Positions 10,871 to 22,880 of a stretch of 64,000 nucleotides of DNA are shown in pieces. Positions within the stretch are counted from its first letter, which is position 1. The number at the start of each line of letters is the position of its first letter. The translations under genes were made by a program, and so were the position numbers. Location: assembly GCA_027257055.1 (NCBI GenBank), contig JAPVLO010000275.1, forward strand, positions 3,348,001 through 3,412,000. Reading direction: 5' to 3'. The DNA is from Cephalopachus bancanus. Its lineage: Eukaryota > Chordata > Mammalia > Primates > Tarsiidae. Below the pieces are notes generated by a model. The model made no database searches. It had not been told where the DNA came from and saw only the letters and a program-made list of their open reading frames with translations.

Positions 10871-11329
10871 GGGGAGAAAGGAGGAAGTGCCCTACGTGAA
10901 GAAGTTGATGTATATAAAGTGGGGTTATTCTGTACCATCGCCTTTATACAAGACAAAACAGGGAGCTGCTTTCATTCTTGAAGGAGTGTGCCAAGAAAAG
11001 GAGTAAAGTTAGATGTTACTTACAAAAGCAAAATTTGGTATTTTCCCCTATTTAGATAAATGATAAGTCCCTGGACTTATAATATACATCATTTCCTTAC
11101 TGATTATTTCCTTACTGATTCTAAAAATTGATAAATTTGTCTAGTTTTTTAAAGTCGTCAAATGGTTCAAAATAATCATGATTATTCTTTTAATATTTTA
11201 AAGATATTTGGTAATAAAATCTCTTCATTTATAAAATGGGTGATTTCTGTATCTTATTCTTATTATGACTTGCTTACTTATACAACATATGAATCTCATA
11301 CATCTAATAAATATTTTATTAAAAACCTT
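10871..11329. other. AT-rich stretch, unassigned
   Basis: About 460 bp lie in the centre of the inverted repeat. They include a purine-rich patch ('GAGGCAGAGGGGGAGAAAGG') and a perfect 15-bp tandem duplication (ATTTCCTTACTGATT) near 11091-11121. I could not assign it to a repeat family. It may be L1 that has decayed beyond recognition. The small frames on both strands look spurious. Confidence 0.4.
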
Positions 11330-11701
11330 CCCCCCAAAATAAAAAGATAGCTTCACTGTTGAATGATATAAAAAAATTGTAAAAGATATATCAAGCCTAC
11401 AAAACCTCATATTCTAAAGGAAATATAAAGCTTTTCTAAATTATTTTTTATGCTAGGATTCACTTAAAACAAAATCAAACAAAGATATAGAGAACTAAAA
11501 CTAATTTTCTCATGATCGTCAATAGGAAAGTTTCATTAAATTATTAGCACATTAAATATGTCAATATATAAAAATACAATAAATCATGATCCATTGAAAA
11601 CTATGCAAGATAGGTGCAATTAAAAGAATTCAATCAATATAATTTACCATACTTAGAGAAAAGGGAAAAACTGTATAATCACCTTAAAATGTAGAAAAAT
11701 T

Positions 11702-11980
11702 GTGCCCGGCACAGTGGCTCATGCTTGTAATCTCAGCACTTTGGGAGACAGGGGCGAGAGAATTTCCTGAACTCATGGGTTCAAGACCCACCTGAGCAAC
11801 ATGACAAGACCTCATCTCTAAAATAAATAAAAAAATTAGCTGGGAATGGTGGTTACTTGGTAGGCTGAGGCAGAAGGATCACCTGAGCCCAATAGGTTGA
11901 GGCTGTGGTGGCTGTGAGTATGCCACTGCATTCCAGCCTGGGTGACAGAGTGAGTCTCTGACTCAAAAAATATATATAGA
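11702..11980 (+). mobile_element. Alu, sense, intermediate age
   Basis: This is a dimeric Alu from 'GTGCCCGGCACAGTGGCTC' to 'GACTCAAAAAATATATATAGA'. It has the ACAT/ACTTGG style left arm and a short deletion in the right arm. It has few CpGs and no clear duplication, so it appears older than the local-type copies with CpG-rich bodies. Confidence 0.9.
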
Positions 11981-12099
11981 GAAATTATTTGGCAAAATTT
12001 AACATCTATGCATCATAAAAATTATTAAGCTTAGTATGATAAAAGACATCTGACTGATAAAAGACATCTAAGACAAACCTATAGTTCAAATAACACTTA

Positions 12100-12220
12100 A
12101 TAATAAAAGACCAAATTATTCCTTCATAATTTCAGGAATAAGTCAAGAATGCACACTTTTACAGAGCTTCTAGCTGGTACAATAAAGTTAGAAAGAGAAA
12201 TACACACACAAACACACACA

Positions 12221-12257
<37 letters not shown>

Positions 12258-13010
12258 ATTTGAAAGGAAGAAATAAATAAAGCTGTCTGTCTTCATTTAT
12301 AGACAGTATAATCCTCTATACAAAAAATATTTTGGAAACTACCAAATAGTTTCTATATCTAATAAGTGAATTTAGCAAAGCTGTAGATCACAGGGCTAAT
12401 GAGATGTGTTCAACAGAAAAATGGAGAAAATAGGCAAAGGAATCAGTGAAGTTGGAGAAAGAATAAGAGAAATTAGTCAGTCTTAAGGACAGAGATCAAA
12501 TAGACCAGATCCTCACAAGCCTGAGGCAGTATAAGAAAAGACCTACACTTTAAAGCACGGGAGTATTAAAAGGAAAAGAGAAAAACATTTGGGCTAAAAA
12601 ACTGTTAAAAAAATGTCTGAAAACTTCCAAAATCTGACCAAAGACATAAACATACATATGCGGAAAGATGAGTAACTCTCAGACAGGATAAAACTAAGCA
12701 TATAAACAAAAGATACCCCATAGTCAAACTTCAGAACACTAAATCACAAAGAAAAATGTACTGAAGGCAGCTGGGAAGAAACAAGACATTACCTGTAGAG
12801 AAAAAACAATTTGAAAATCAGTGCAATTTTCGTCAGAAACCATGGGGGCTAAAAGGAAGTGGCACAGCAATTTTCAAGTTCTGAATGAAAAGGACTGTTA
12901 CACAACGATCTTATATCAACTGAAAATATATTATAGGAATGAAGAGGACATCTTGACATTTTCAGATGAAAGAAAACAAAGATTACTTGACTGTATCACA
13001 TTTGCTACAA
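12100..13010 (+). repeat. Right arm of a diverged inverted repeat made of L1 pieces
   Basis: It is the reverse-complement partner of 9830-10870. It passes from sense ORF2 (to about 12400) straight into sense ORF1 ('GAAAACTTCCAAAATCTGACC', 'GAAGTGGCACAGCAATTTTC', ending at 'GAAAGAAAACAAAGATTAC'). That is the same abnormal ORF2-ORF1 join as in the left arm. It lacks the LTR-like insert and instead has a CA microsatellite and the Alu nearby. Confidence 0.8.
12202..12255. repeat. (CA)n microsatellite
   Basis: About 54 bp of CA dinucleotides with three interruptions near the start (AACAC and CTCAC). It lies inside the right inverted-repeat arm and is absent from the left arm. Confidence 0.97.
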
Positions 13011-13960
13011 AATAATGACTAATGGGAGTCTTCTAACAGAGAATAAGCAATGCAAAAGTTAACTTATTTTGCAGTAACTTTATTAAATTTACTGAATGAA
13101 AATTTATACTATTTTCCTTTTTATTTTATGCTTTATATTTCTGTACCCTGTCTAGGAAACACTATTTTTTTAAACTTTGATATTATAAAGTATTTTCTCC
13201 TTTTTTTCTCAAAATTTTATAGTTATATTTCTCACACTTAGGGTTAGCTATGTGTGTATGTTGTGAGCAAGAGTTTGAGGCATAGTTATCACTCTTTTTC
13301 CAAAATAAGTTGCTAAGAAGATAATTCTTACGCTTTAGAGTTAACTCAGCACTTAAAAAAAAATCAGTTGACCATATAGATTGATTTCTTTTTCTGACCT
13401 GTTGCTCTACATGTCTACCTTAGGACTGTAACAATGGTTTCAATTGTTATAGATTTTTCAAAAGTGTTTGGCTATTCCTACAAATTAGTATTTCCATATA
13501 AGTCTAGGTCTATTTTAGTAATTTCTACTAGCAAACAAATCACTATAATTTATTTTGGATGGAATCATACCTATAGATATATTTCTAAGAAGTGACTTTT
13601 AACAGAAATTAGTCTTCCAATTCATGAACTTATTTATATCATTCTTAATGTATCTCAGCATGTCTTTTAGTTTTACATGTAGACCTCTTGCACATATCTT
13701 GTTAAGTGTATCACTAAAGATATTTAATAATACATATTTAATGTCAGTCTAAATGCAATTTTAAATTTTACTTTTCAGTTATTTAATAGTAATATATCGA
13801 TTATAAAAGTTATTTCTCTGTATATTTTAGGATTATGCAACATTACTAAACTCACTTCCCAATTACAGTAGTTTTTATAGATTTCTTATAGAAATGGTCT
13901 CTACCAAGATAGACATATCATGTACAAATAAAGGCAGTTTTACCACTTACATTCTAATAT

Positions 13961-13999
<39 letters not shown>

Positions 14000-14430
14000 T
14001 TGTTTTTGTTTGAGTACCTTAATGAGGGCCTGGACCACAACTTTGACAACAATTTGTGAGAGACGACATTATTGCTGTATTTCTCATCTTAAGGGGAAAA
14101 TATTAAGTCTTTCTTCATTACACATATAGCTATCTGTAGGGTTTTCATAGTTGCTCTTTATCAGGTTATAAAAGTCATCTTTTATTCCTAACTAGTTGAC
14201 TAGATTTATTTAAAATTGCTTTGAATTTGTCAAATACATTTTATGTATTTTCTGATCCCATTTTATTTTTTTTCTTTCATCGTATATTATTATACTTTGG
14301 TGAATTATGATAGCTTATTTTTAGGTGTGCAAAACACTTTGCATTTCAGAGGTCAATCTTACCTGTCCCTGGTGGATTAGAAATTTTAAATATTTAAAAA
14401 ATTCAATTTAGTAATAATTTATTAAAGATT
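13011..14430 (-). mobile_element. Ancient L1 ORF2 remnant, antisense
   Basis: Blocks such as 'AAAAAATCAGTTGACCATATAG', 'AATTAGTCTTCCAATTCATG' and 'GTATTTCCATATAAGTCTAG' follow the antisense order of L1 ORF2. Identity is low and the limits are approximate. A (TTTA)n tract at 13958-14001 interrupts it. No usable frame remains. Confidence 0.5.
13958..14001. repeat. (TTTA)n microsatellite
   Basis: About eleven consecutive ATTT units in otherwise AT-rich antisense L1. It resembles the tail of a SINE but no SINE body is attached. Confidence 0.95.
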
Positions 14431-14544
14431 TTTGTTTCTATGCTCATGAGAGAAGCTCATTTATAATTTTCTTTACCTTTAAATTTGGGTACGCTAAGGG
14501 TTTTTTTTTAATCAGTGTAATGATGCATTGATAAAATTATTAGA

Positions 14545-15180
14545 GTGTCTTCAGGAAAAGGCTAACCAAATAGACCTGGAATGCTTAACCTTGAATATCT
14601 CTAAGAAAGGCCAGTAGTCAGAATTGGCCCTTGGTCTGATACTGGAAGATGAGCTTTCAAAGTCTTTGGAATGCTCTGCCTGATAACAGTGTTTTTGTAT
14701 GCTTGGGTCCTCAAACCACATGGTACCTGCTTGATGAGATAATTTAGGAAAACAGTATGACTTATGGTAAGGGTCTTATTGTGGTCTGGGGAGCTGGAGT
14801 CTGAGTATCTGTGGTTATTCCTGCAGGTGCTGCAGCCCATGCAACTGACCCTCCATAAAAACTCCTGACTCAAAGGGTCTCTTGTTGACAATACTTCACA
14901 TGTGTTTCACACAATGTTGCTGGGAGAATAAAGCACAACTATGAGACAACACTGAATGAGGACAGTTGGAATCTTTCACTTGGTTTCTCTTGGACTTTGC
15001 CCTACATGCCTTTCATTTTTGCTCATATTAATGTTACCTTTCATTGTAATAAACAATATACAGCTTTTCAGAGTTCTATGAATTCCTTTGTGAATCATGG
15101 ACCCTGAAAGTGTTCTTGGGAACCCCATCCACAAGTTGTTGCCATATGTGGGATTCATAAGACTAATTCTGACTTACTGA
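14545..15180 (+). repeat. LTR-like sequence, family not identified
   Basis: The stretch has a plausible LTR layout in the sense direction: a TATA-like 'CCTCCATAAAAACTCC' at about 14850, then 'GCTGGGAGAATAAAGC' at about 14920 as a poly(A)-signal-like site, then 'CCTTTGTGAATCATGGACCC' and 'GTTCTTGGGAACCCC' near the end. The minus-strand frame at 14601-14891 is unlike any protein I know. The call is tentative. Confidence 0.4.
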
Positions 15181-16472
15181 AACATGATGGGAGTATTTTT
15201 TGGGGGAAAGAAAGGATGACAGGCAAGGGGACAAAGCAAAACCCAAACCAAAACTTCTTACGCATGGATGGCCATAAAGTCACCCACTGGATAATACAGA
15301 AGCTACATTGTGATTAGTTACTGGAGGTAAAATTTTATCAGTAAGACTTAGAAATAATACATAACATTAAGAGTTGGCTTACTGGATAACTAGGGAAATG
15401 CATAGTAACGAGAAAATAGCTATATACACAGTTCTGTGGTTATTTTTTAGAAATCTGTAGTAGCTAAAATTAAAGCAAAGGAGACTGTTGTGACCAATCT
15501 TGGAACTGCATTGAATTTGTATTTTGGTCTGTCCTAGCTATAGCCACTAGCCTTAGGAATGCTAACTAAAGGAAAAAAAAATATTCTGAAACAGCATATG
15601 TCACTTCTGTGACCTCTGGTTGTAAAGATGGTTGTCTAGATTAGGCATAGGATGAAAAACCAAGAAATAACTTAAACCAAAGACTGCAGTGTAAAGAAGT
15701 TGTCTTACTTTGTGAATCAATATCATCAACTTCTTGAAGGACCATTATTAAAAGGAATTGTGACATGAGTAACCCAAGAGTAAGCTCATTGATTTTTAAT
15801 GCTGTAGTATGGAGAAGACTGTTTGGGTTGATGCAGAACCCATAGCTTACTATCAATCAATCACAGCTGCACAAAATGGAAACACATATTATGTAAATAC
15901 CAAGGGGCCAGCTAGTCTGGAGGACTGATAAAAAAAAATACTGTAATGTGTTTATTCTGATAAAGGGAGTTATTTTTCCGCTTCTCCAAATATCAAGTAT
16001 AATTTCGTTGATCAAGTGACTGATATTCTGCATATGAAAGCCACGCTGGATTGGGTTTATGATGATCAAAATGTTTTTCCACTTAATAAACCCCTTACCT
16101 GAGTCATGGTAAATGGTGCTATCAAAGAAGCTTCTTTTGCATGGGCAGCCCATGTCAACTTACTGCTGAAAAATCAGGAGATGGTTTAAGGTGCTGTGTC
16201 AAATTTACTGTCTCCACATTTTACTCATGAGTTTTACAAGTGCTGATAAAATTAGAGAGTACCACAAGAGAACAGAGGAAGACAAAGGGAATAGTCAATG
16301 AACTTGTCCCAGCAAAGTCGAAGCTAAATGTTGTAAATGATGCAAGTGAACAAAGAAGGCTTTTTTTTTTTTTAATTACGGAAAGTAGATTTATTAAAAG
16401 AAAGGTACTTTGTGAAGGGCACAACTAGCAGGACACCAGCAAGAATGTCTACTGTCTGCTGTCAAGCAGACT
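15181..16472. other. Unassigned sequence upstream of a MaLR-like LTR
   Basis: About 1.3 kb without a recognisable gene. Small frames occur on the minus strand (15641-15856 and 15857-16153) and one on the plus strand (16240-16428), with no family resemblance. The T-run at 16363 followed by 'TAGATTTATTAAAAGAAAGG' looks like the antisense end of a retroelement. The block could be a decayed ERV interior, but I cannot show this. Confidence 0.35.
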
Positions 16473-16810
16473 TCTATGGTTTAAATGCTTCCTCCCCAAA
16501 CCATATGTTGGATACTTAATACCCAATGCAACAATACTGGCAGGTGGTGACTAATAGAAAGCGGTAGGTCATGAAGGATCTACCTTCATGAATATATTAA
16601 TGCTAATTATAAAAGCACTTGAGTCTCCAAGTTACATCTCTCTCAAGTGTATGTGCTTTTTTGCCTGTCCACCGTCCACCATGGGTTGATGCAACAAGGA
16701 ATTCCTCAACCTTGGTAGGCATAGCCTCAAGAACTGTAAGAAATAAATATCTATTATTTGTAAAATATCCAGTGGTATTATGTTATAGCAACACAAAAGA
16801 GACTAAGACA
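16473..16810 (+). mobile_element. MaLR-type solo LTR (MST/MLT1-like)
   Basis: The layout is typical: 'TCTATGGTTTAAATGCTTCC' at the start, 'CATATGTTGGATACTTAATACC', 'GGTAGGTCATGAAGG', 'GAACTGTAAGAAATAAATAT' and an end near 'GAGACTAAGACA'. The poly(A)-signal region AAATAAA is present. It is a non-coding LTR of the ERVL-MaLR group, diverged from the two LTRs around 52-54 kb. Confidence 0.7.
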
Positions 16811-16934
16811 CAGGTATTCATGGGATCAACACAAAGGTCTTACTGTAGTACTATCAAAGGTTAAGTGAACCAGTGGGTTGTCCTGCTTTATCCCAAAACT
16901 GGAGAGCACGAAACAAATCCTCTCTATTTACTCT

Positions 16935-17765
16935 AGTTTGGAGAATATTTTTCTCTTTTATTGATGTATATTAATTTACATGTTTTGAGATACATGTGAG
17001 TGTTTGTTACATGCATAGAAATTGTAATGATTAAGTCAGGGTACTTGGGATATCTATCACTAAGTGTTTATTGTTTTGTGTGTTGTTATCATTTCAAGTC
17101 CTTTCTTCTTGTGACTTTGATACATACATAATATTGCTGCAAAGTATAGTCACCCTAGTCTGCTATCAAATATTGCAACTTATTTATTTTATCTAATGTG
17201 TATTTATATCCATAACCAGCCTGTCTTCATCTTCCTCTCCCCTCTTCAACCTTCTGTGACTCTGGTATCCATTCTTTATATCAATGAGATCAAGATTTTC
17301 AGCTCCCACATAGTGAGAACATGTGGTATTTGTCTTTCTGTGCCTGGTTTATTTCACTTACAGAATAACCTCCAGTTCCATGCATGTTACTGCAAATGAC
17401 ATGATCTCATTATTTTAATGGTCAAACAATATCCCATTGTGCATATATACCACATTTTAAAAATAAATTCATCCATTAATGGACACTTAGTTTGATTCCA
17501 TACCTTGACTATTGTGAAAAGTGCAATGATGAACACACAAATTCAAGTATCTCTTTGATATACTGGTTTATTTTCCTTTGCCTAGATACCCATTAGTGGA
17601 TTGCTGAATCATACAGTAGTTCTACTTTTAGTTTTTTTGTGTGTGAACTCTTCATGTTGTTTTCCATAATGGTTGTAATAATTTACATTCCCACCAACAG
17701 GGTTTGATTTCCCTTTTTTCCACATTCTTGGTAGCATTTGTTATTTTTTGTCTTTATAATAATAA
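16935..17765 (-). mobile_element. Old L1 3' UTR and ORF2 3' end
   Basis: Antisense blocks include 'CCACATAGTGAGAACATGTGG', 'GTGCATATATACCACATTTT', 'CATCCATTAATGGACACTTAG' and 'TTTACATTCCCACCAACAGG'. The copy breaks at about 17765, where another L1 3' end begins. Confidence 0.85.
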
Positions 17766-17769
17766 CTAT

Positions 17770-18186
17770 TCTTTCTTAAAATTTTTATTTATTTTAAAGA
17801 TGTGGAATACAATTCAGAATTAGGTTGATAAGAGGTCAACATACAGGTAAAGTTTGGACCTCACTTTGGGCCCCACTTCACCTGGTTTGAGATCAGGTAC
17901 CCTTATTGATATTATGTGCCCCACCCCCAGCGGCATTCTGCTATTGCCAAAATTTTCTTATAGTATTATGATAAATGTTCAGGGTCTGCTTATGAGTGAG
18001 AGCATGTGGGATTCAGCCTTTTTTTTTCTGAGGTAGATCACTGAATATGATAGATTCTAAATTCATCCAAGTGGTTGCAAAGTCCATAATTTTTCCTTCC
18101 CTATGGCTGCATAGTAGAGTATATGTACCATATTTTTTAAAAAATCCAGTCCACTTTTGATGGGCAGAACAGTTGGTTCCACTTCA
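17770..18186 (-). mobile_element. Second L1 3' end, strongly 5'-truncated
   Basis: This about 417-bp L1 3' end has 'GATGTGGAATACAATTCAG' near its poly(T)-like start, 'TGCCCCACCCCCAGC', 'GCTTATGAGTGAGAGCATGTG' and 'TTGATGGGCAGAACAGTTGG'. Its 3' UTR resembles the elements starting at 2185 and 37932, so it belongs to the same younger L1 group. The text then jumps to ORF2 interior at 18187, which is best explained by insertion into, or rearrangement of, the older L1. Confidence 0.75.
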
Positions 18187-21120
18187 GTCTTACACCTAAG
18201 ACTTCAATCCACCTTGAGTTGACTTTTATATATGTTGGGAGATAAAGATCTAGTTTCATTTTTCTTCATATTGTTATCCAGTTTCTCCAGCATGATTTAT
18301 TAAAAGGGTATCCTTTCCCAACATATGTTCTTACTAGCTTTGTCAAAAATAAGTTGGCTATACATATGTGTATTTATTTCTGGGTTCTCTATTTTGTGTT
18401 ATTGGTTTATGTGTCTATTTTTATATAAAAACCATGCTATTTTGATTCCTTAGCTTTGAAATATGTTTTGAATCAGGAGGTGTAATGCCTCCAGCTTTGT
18501 TATTTTTGCTCATAATTATTTTGTCTATTTTTTACTCCATAACAATTTTATGAATTTTTAATATTTACATGAATAATAACATTAGTATTTTTATAGAGAT
18601 TGCATTGAATCTGTAGATTGCTTGGGGGCAATGTGGTCATTTTAACTATATCAATTCTTTTTTTTTTTTTTTTGAGTTGGCGTCTCACTCCATTGCCCAA
18701 ACTGGAGTACAGTGTGGCACACTCCTAACCACTGCAGCCTCGACCTGCTGGGCTCCGACGATCCTTCTGCCTCAGCCTTCCAAGTAGCTGGAACCACATG
18801 CACGCGCTACCACGCCCAACTAATTTTTGATTTATTGTAGAGATGAGGTCTTGCCAAGTTGCCCAGGAAGGTCTCGAACCCACAGGCTCAAGCAAGCCAC
18901 TCACCCCAGCCTCCCAAAGTGCGGAGCCAAACAGGCTCCGCCTGTAATATATCAATTGTTTCAAAGCATGAGCATGGAATGTCTTTCCATTTGTTTGTTC
19001 CTTCTTCCATTTATTTCATTATTTTTTTTTCCTCTTGTAGAGTTCATTCACCTCCTAGGTTATATATAATTCTAAGTATTTCATTTTTTGATAGCTGCTT
19101 TAAGTGGGATTGGTTTCTTGATTTCTCTTTCAGCTATTTCATTTTTGGCATATGAAAATATTACTAATTTTTGTGTGTTAATTTTGTTTCCTGCAACTTT
19201 GCTAAATTTGTCTTTTAATTTGAATAGGTTTTTTGTGGATTCTTTCCCCCCCACTAGATATAAGGTCATATCATCAGGCAACAAGGAACAATATAACTTT
19301 CTCTTTTCCAATTTTGGTATTTTTTTTTCCATGATAGGTTTATCTGGCTAGAACTTACAGTACTATTTTGAATAGGAGTGGTGAAAGTGAGTATCTTTGT
19401 CTTATTATAGTTCTTAGAGAAAAAGCTTTCAACTTTTCCTCATTCAGTATTATGCCAGCTGTGGGTTTGTCATATATGGCTTTTATTATTTTGAAATATG
19501 GTTCTTGTATTTGCAGAATTTCTATCATGAAAGAATGTTTAAGTTTATCAAATGTTTCTATTGAGAATATCATATGCTTTTTGTCCTTCATTATGTAGAT
19601 ATGATATATCATGTTTATTGATTCATGTATGTTGAACCATCCTTGCATTCCTGGTATATATCTTGCTTGAACATGGTGTATTCTCTTTTTGATGTATGGT
19701 TGGATTTGGTTTGCTAATATTTTGTTGAGGACTTTTGCATCTATGTTCACCAGGGATATTGGCCTGTAGTTTTCATTTTTGTTGAATGATTGTCTTATGT
19801 TGATATTGGGGTAATTCTAACCTAATAGTATGAGTTAAGGAGAGAATTTTTAATGAGTTTTTGGAATAGCTTGAACAGACTGGTATAAGTTATTATTTAT
19901 ATGTTTTGTAGAAGTTCACAGTGAATCTGTCTGGTGCTGTGCTTTTTTTTTAACCACCTTTTTATTACTTATTCAGTTCACTACCATTATGGTTATTTTC
20001 AGGTTTTTATTTATTGGATCATGTTTCTTTTTAATCCATTCAGCTCCAAATATTTAAAGTAAATAAGTTGATCTGTTTACATTTTAGGTTATTACTGATA
20101 TATGAGGTTTTGTTCTTGTCTTATTTCTAATGGGTTTTGTTATTTGATCAGTTCTTTTTCTATGGTTGAGTTGTCCTTGTGGTTTGCTGACTCTGTGGTG
20201 GTAATTTTGAGTCCTTCCCCTTCTTCATTTATATATTTGCTTTATCAGTGAGTTTTACATTTTCAAGTATTTTTATGATAACTGCTGTTCTTTTTCTTCC
20301 AGGTCTAGGACTCCCTTGTGCATTTCTTATAATGCCAGTCTAATGGCAATTAATTTCTACAACATTTCCTTGTCTGAGAAAGGCTTTATTTCTCTTTTAG
20401 TTATGAGAGGTAATTTTATTGGATATGATATCCTTATGTGACAGTTTTTTTTTTTTTTTCTCTAGCATATATTTGAGCATACTGTTTCATTGTCTTTTGG
20501 TCTAGTCTAGGTGACTAGACACTTTTCTCTTGCTGTTTTTCACATTTTTCTCTGTCATTAACTTTACACAGTTTGACCATAATGTGCTGTGAAAATCTTT
20601 TTTACATTTGTATATATTTGCAGATTGTTGGGTCTCCTGTATCAGGCTGCCTCAAACTTTTGCTAGATTTGGAAAGTTTTATTTACTATTATATTAAATA
20701 GATTTGTGAACCCATTTGTTCTCTCTTTGCCTTTGAAAATTCCAGTAATTTGTATATTTGGTTGTTTTTGTTGTCCTACATATCATGAATTCTTTGGCTA
20801 TTCTTTTTTATTAAATTGTTTATGACTGGATTATTTCAAAAGAACTATCTTCAAATTCTGATAGTTTTTCTTCTGTTTGACCTCATCTTTGGTCAAGGCT
20901 TTGAATATAGTTTGTATTCTATTTTTTTATTTGCATATAATCATGGGTATTTTGTATTTTACTTGAAGTTTTTCAGTTCCAGAAATTTCTGTATTTTTTA
21001 ATATAATAATCTCTGTTACTGGTAAATTTATCATTTATGTCCTGAATTGTTTTTCTAATTTACTTGTATTTTTAAAATTATTTTGTATTTCACTGAACTT
21101 CTTTTTTTAGATTGGAAAAT
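18187..21120 (-). mobile_element. L1 ORF2 and ORF1 remnant, antisense
   Basis: Antisense ORF2 runs from 'TTCAATCCACCTTGAGTTGAC' to about 19990. Minus-strand translation at 19355-19750 gives the RT-domain segments [34 protein letters not shown] and [15 protein letters not shown]. After about 20020 come spacer-like and ORF1-like segments ('GCTAGATTTGGAAAGTTTTA', 'TGTTCTCTCTTTGCCTTTG'). The Alu at 18659-18945 interrupts it. Stops and frameshifts throughout show it is dead. Confidence 0.8.
18659..18945 (-). mobile_element. Alu, antisense, with an altered 5' end
   Basis: This antisense Alu has the duplication TATATCAATT at 18647-18656 and about 18948-18957. Its 5' end is abnormal: in place of the usual 'GGATTACAGGCTGAGCCACCGAGCCCGGC' it ends with a perfect hairpin, GCGGAGCC-AAACA-GGCTCCGC at 18921-18941, followed by 'CTGTAAT'. 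It looks as if the last bases were copied back during insertion. Confidence 0.9.
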
Positions 21121-21144
21121 ATAGTTTATTTAAAGTAAATTAGT

Positions 21145-21145
21145 T

Positions 21146-21172
<27 letters not shown>
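21145..21172. repeat. (GA)n microsatellite
   Basis: Fourteen GA units separate antisense L1 from a short GC-richer segment ('CCCCAAGGAAGGGGAGGAGG'). Confidence 0.96.
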
Positions 21173-21177
<5 letters not shown>

Positions 21178-22880
21178 CACCTCCCCAAGGAAGGGGAGGA
21201 GGCCAAAGCCAGGAAGCATGGCGACAGCCATAGCTCAAAGAGCACCAGAGTCTAGCAAGACAATGGCATCAACTTCTTTATTATCATAATTTTGAATTTT
21301 CAGGATTTTGTGATTTTTTTATTGGCATCTGTTACTAGAAAATTATTGTGTTTTTTCAGCAGAGTCATATTTCCTTGCTTGTTCATGTTTCTGGTGACCT
21401 TACCTTGACTTCTTCACGTCTTATGCAATAGTCACGTCTTACAATTTTGTCAATTTGCTTTCATAAAGGAGAACATTGGTGGCAGTGTTGGGCTGAACAT
21501 GCCTGTTTTTAGGCCCTAGTGCAGAATATATGGTCACTTGTATTAGCAAGTAGGGTAGGCCAATTCTTGGGCCTTCAGGTGACTTACTTAGGTGCCAGTA
21601 AAGGCAGCACTACAGTGGGCCAGGCAGATGAGTTGTGACTTGGATTCATGGGCAGCCAGTGTGGTATGGGCAGCTATAACATTTGTGGGACTACTCTCTG
21701 GATCCCACGTGGTGCATACAGGTGGTGGTAACTGAGATTGCCACCAACAACCCCAGACATTCAGCTCTCGAGTTCACTGTTGGTGGCAGCAGCTCCACAG
21801 TGCGCTGTAGAAGGGGTAGGAACTTCATCCTTCACAAACCATCCTTAGCATGGATGCCATGCCACCAGTGGGAGTCACTGTCATCACTCATAGTCCAAGA
21901 CATTCTGACTTCTGACTCGTTTACAGCAGCTTCCAGTGGCAGCAGCAGCTGTAGTGGTATACAGACAGTGAGGCGGTTGCTACTTTTTTTTTTTTTTTTT
22001 TGAGTTGGAGTCTCACTCTGTCGCCCGGACGGGAGTGCAGTGGCCGCTCCCGGCCACCGCAGCCTCGACCTGCTGGACTCCGGCGATCCTTCCGCCTCAG
22101 CCTTCCCAGTAGCCGGAATTACAGGCGCGCGTTACCACACCCGGCTAATTTTTTGATTTATTATAAAGATGAGGTCTCGCCTGCCCAGGCGGGTCTCGAA
22201 CCCGCAGGCTCAGGCAATCCACTCACCTCAGCCTCCCAAAAGCGCGGGATTACAGGCTGAACCACCAAGCCTGGCTCTACTTTCTATGTGTGAACCTGGG
22301 CACAGAGGCTGCTCTGTTGGTGGGAGGGGATCTCACTCTCCAGTTGTGAGACCTAGTACAGAGTTTGCGCCATTACTGGCAGTGAGGTTGCTTTCCATAG
22401 TTCTGAATAGGGAGCTTTCAGGCACTGGAAAGGGCAGGCTTTGGTTTCCCTTGATTTGTCTCAGGGGCTGCCTTTCTGGTGCACTGCAACATCTTTTCCC
22501 CAGGATTTCTACTCCTTTTGGACTAAAGCACTGAAGAAATGAAGCACCTTTTGGGCCAGCTAGTGCTGTGCCACTGTAGCCCTTGATGTGGACACTGGGG
22601 TATGTCAATGCAGGTTCCAGGATGTGGAGATGGGGGACTGTGGTTGCTAGGGCAGGATGCAGTTCTATAATTTCTGTGATCTCACAACAGCATCCAGCTA
22701 CAGCCACCTAGGTCTCTGAGGTGTGAGTGACCCAGCTTGAATTTTCTGTTTAGTGCAAAGCACTTGTGGAGTTTTCAAATTATGGACACACTAGTGTGTC
22801 CACATTTGTGTGGGTAGAGGAGCTGTTCTGTGGTTTGGATTGAAGCCATATTCACGTGTGTGAGTAAAATGGAAAAGAAA
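21173..22880 (-). mobile_element. Probable L1 5' UTR, antisense
   Basis: This block is GC-richer than its surroundings and rich in CTG/CAG-type words ('GGTGGCAGCAGCTCCACAGTG', 'GCAGCAGCAGCTGTAGTGG'). It follows directly upstream, in L1 order, of the ORF1 remnant. Position and composition fit an L1 5' UTR, but I cannot match it word for word. An Alu interrupts it at 21985-22275. The frames at 21683-22003 and 22333-22707 have no recognisable product. Confidence 0.5.
21985..22275 (-). mobile_element. Alu, local type, antisense, CpG-rich
   Basis: This is a full-length antisense Alu from the T-run at 21985 to 'GAGCCACCAAGCCTGGC'. It retains many CpGs ('GTCGCCCGGACGGGAG', 'CCGGCGATCCTTCCGCC'). That suggests a young copy or a methylated state that has not yet decayed. 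The short direct repeat CTACTTT near both ends may be the duplication. Confidence 0.94.

Larger units (their letters stand above)
11330..12416 (+). mobile_element. Old L1 ORF2 remnant, sense
   Basis: Sense sequence resembles degraded ORF2 around the reverse-transcriptase region: 'GATAGCTTCACTGTTGAATG' at the start, then 'ACAGTATAATCCTCTATACA' and 'TGAATTTAGCAAAGCTGTAG' near the end. The Alu at 11702-11980 and a CA microsatellite at 12202-12255 interrupt it. From about 12100 it is the right arm of the inverted repeat. Confidence 0.6.

Noticed and set aside
14601..14891. 96-codon minus-strand frame
   Set aside because: No recognisable family; it overlaps LTR-like sequence with sense-oriented TATA and poly(A) words.
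22000..22260. Recurring Arg/Pro/Ser-rich frames in several places (also 4049-4354, 28385-28672, 28840-29130, 37643-37906, 56660-56977)
   Set aside because: These are translations of the Alu antisense strand. Their similarity comes from the SINE, not from a protein family.
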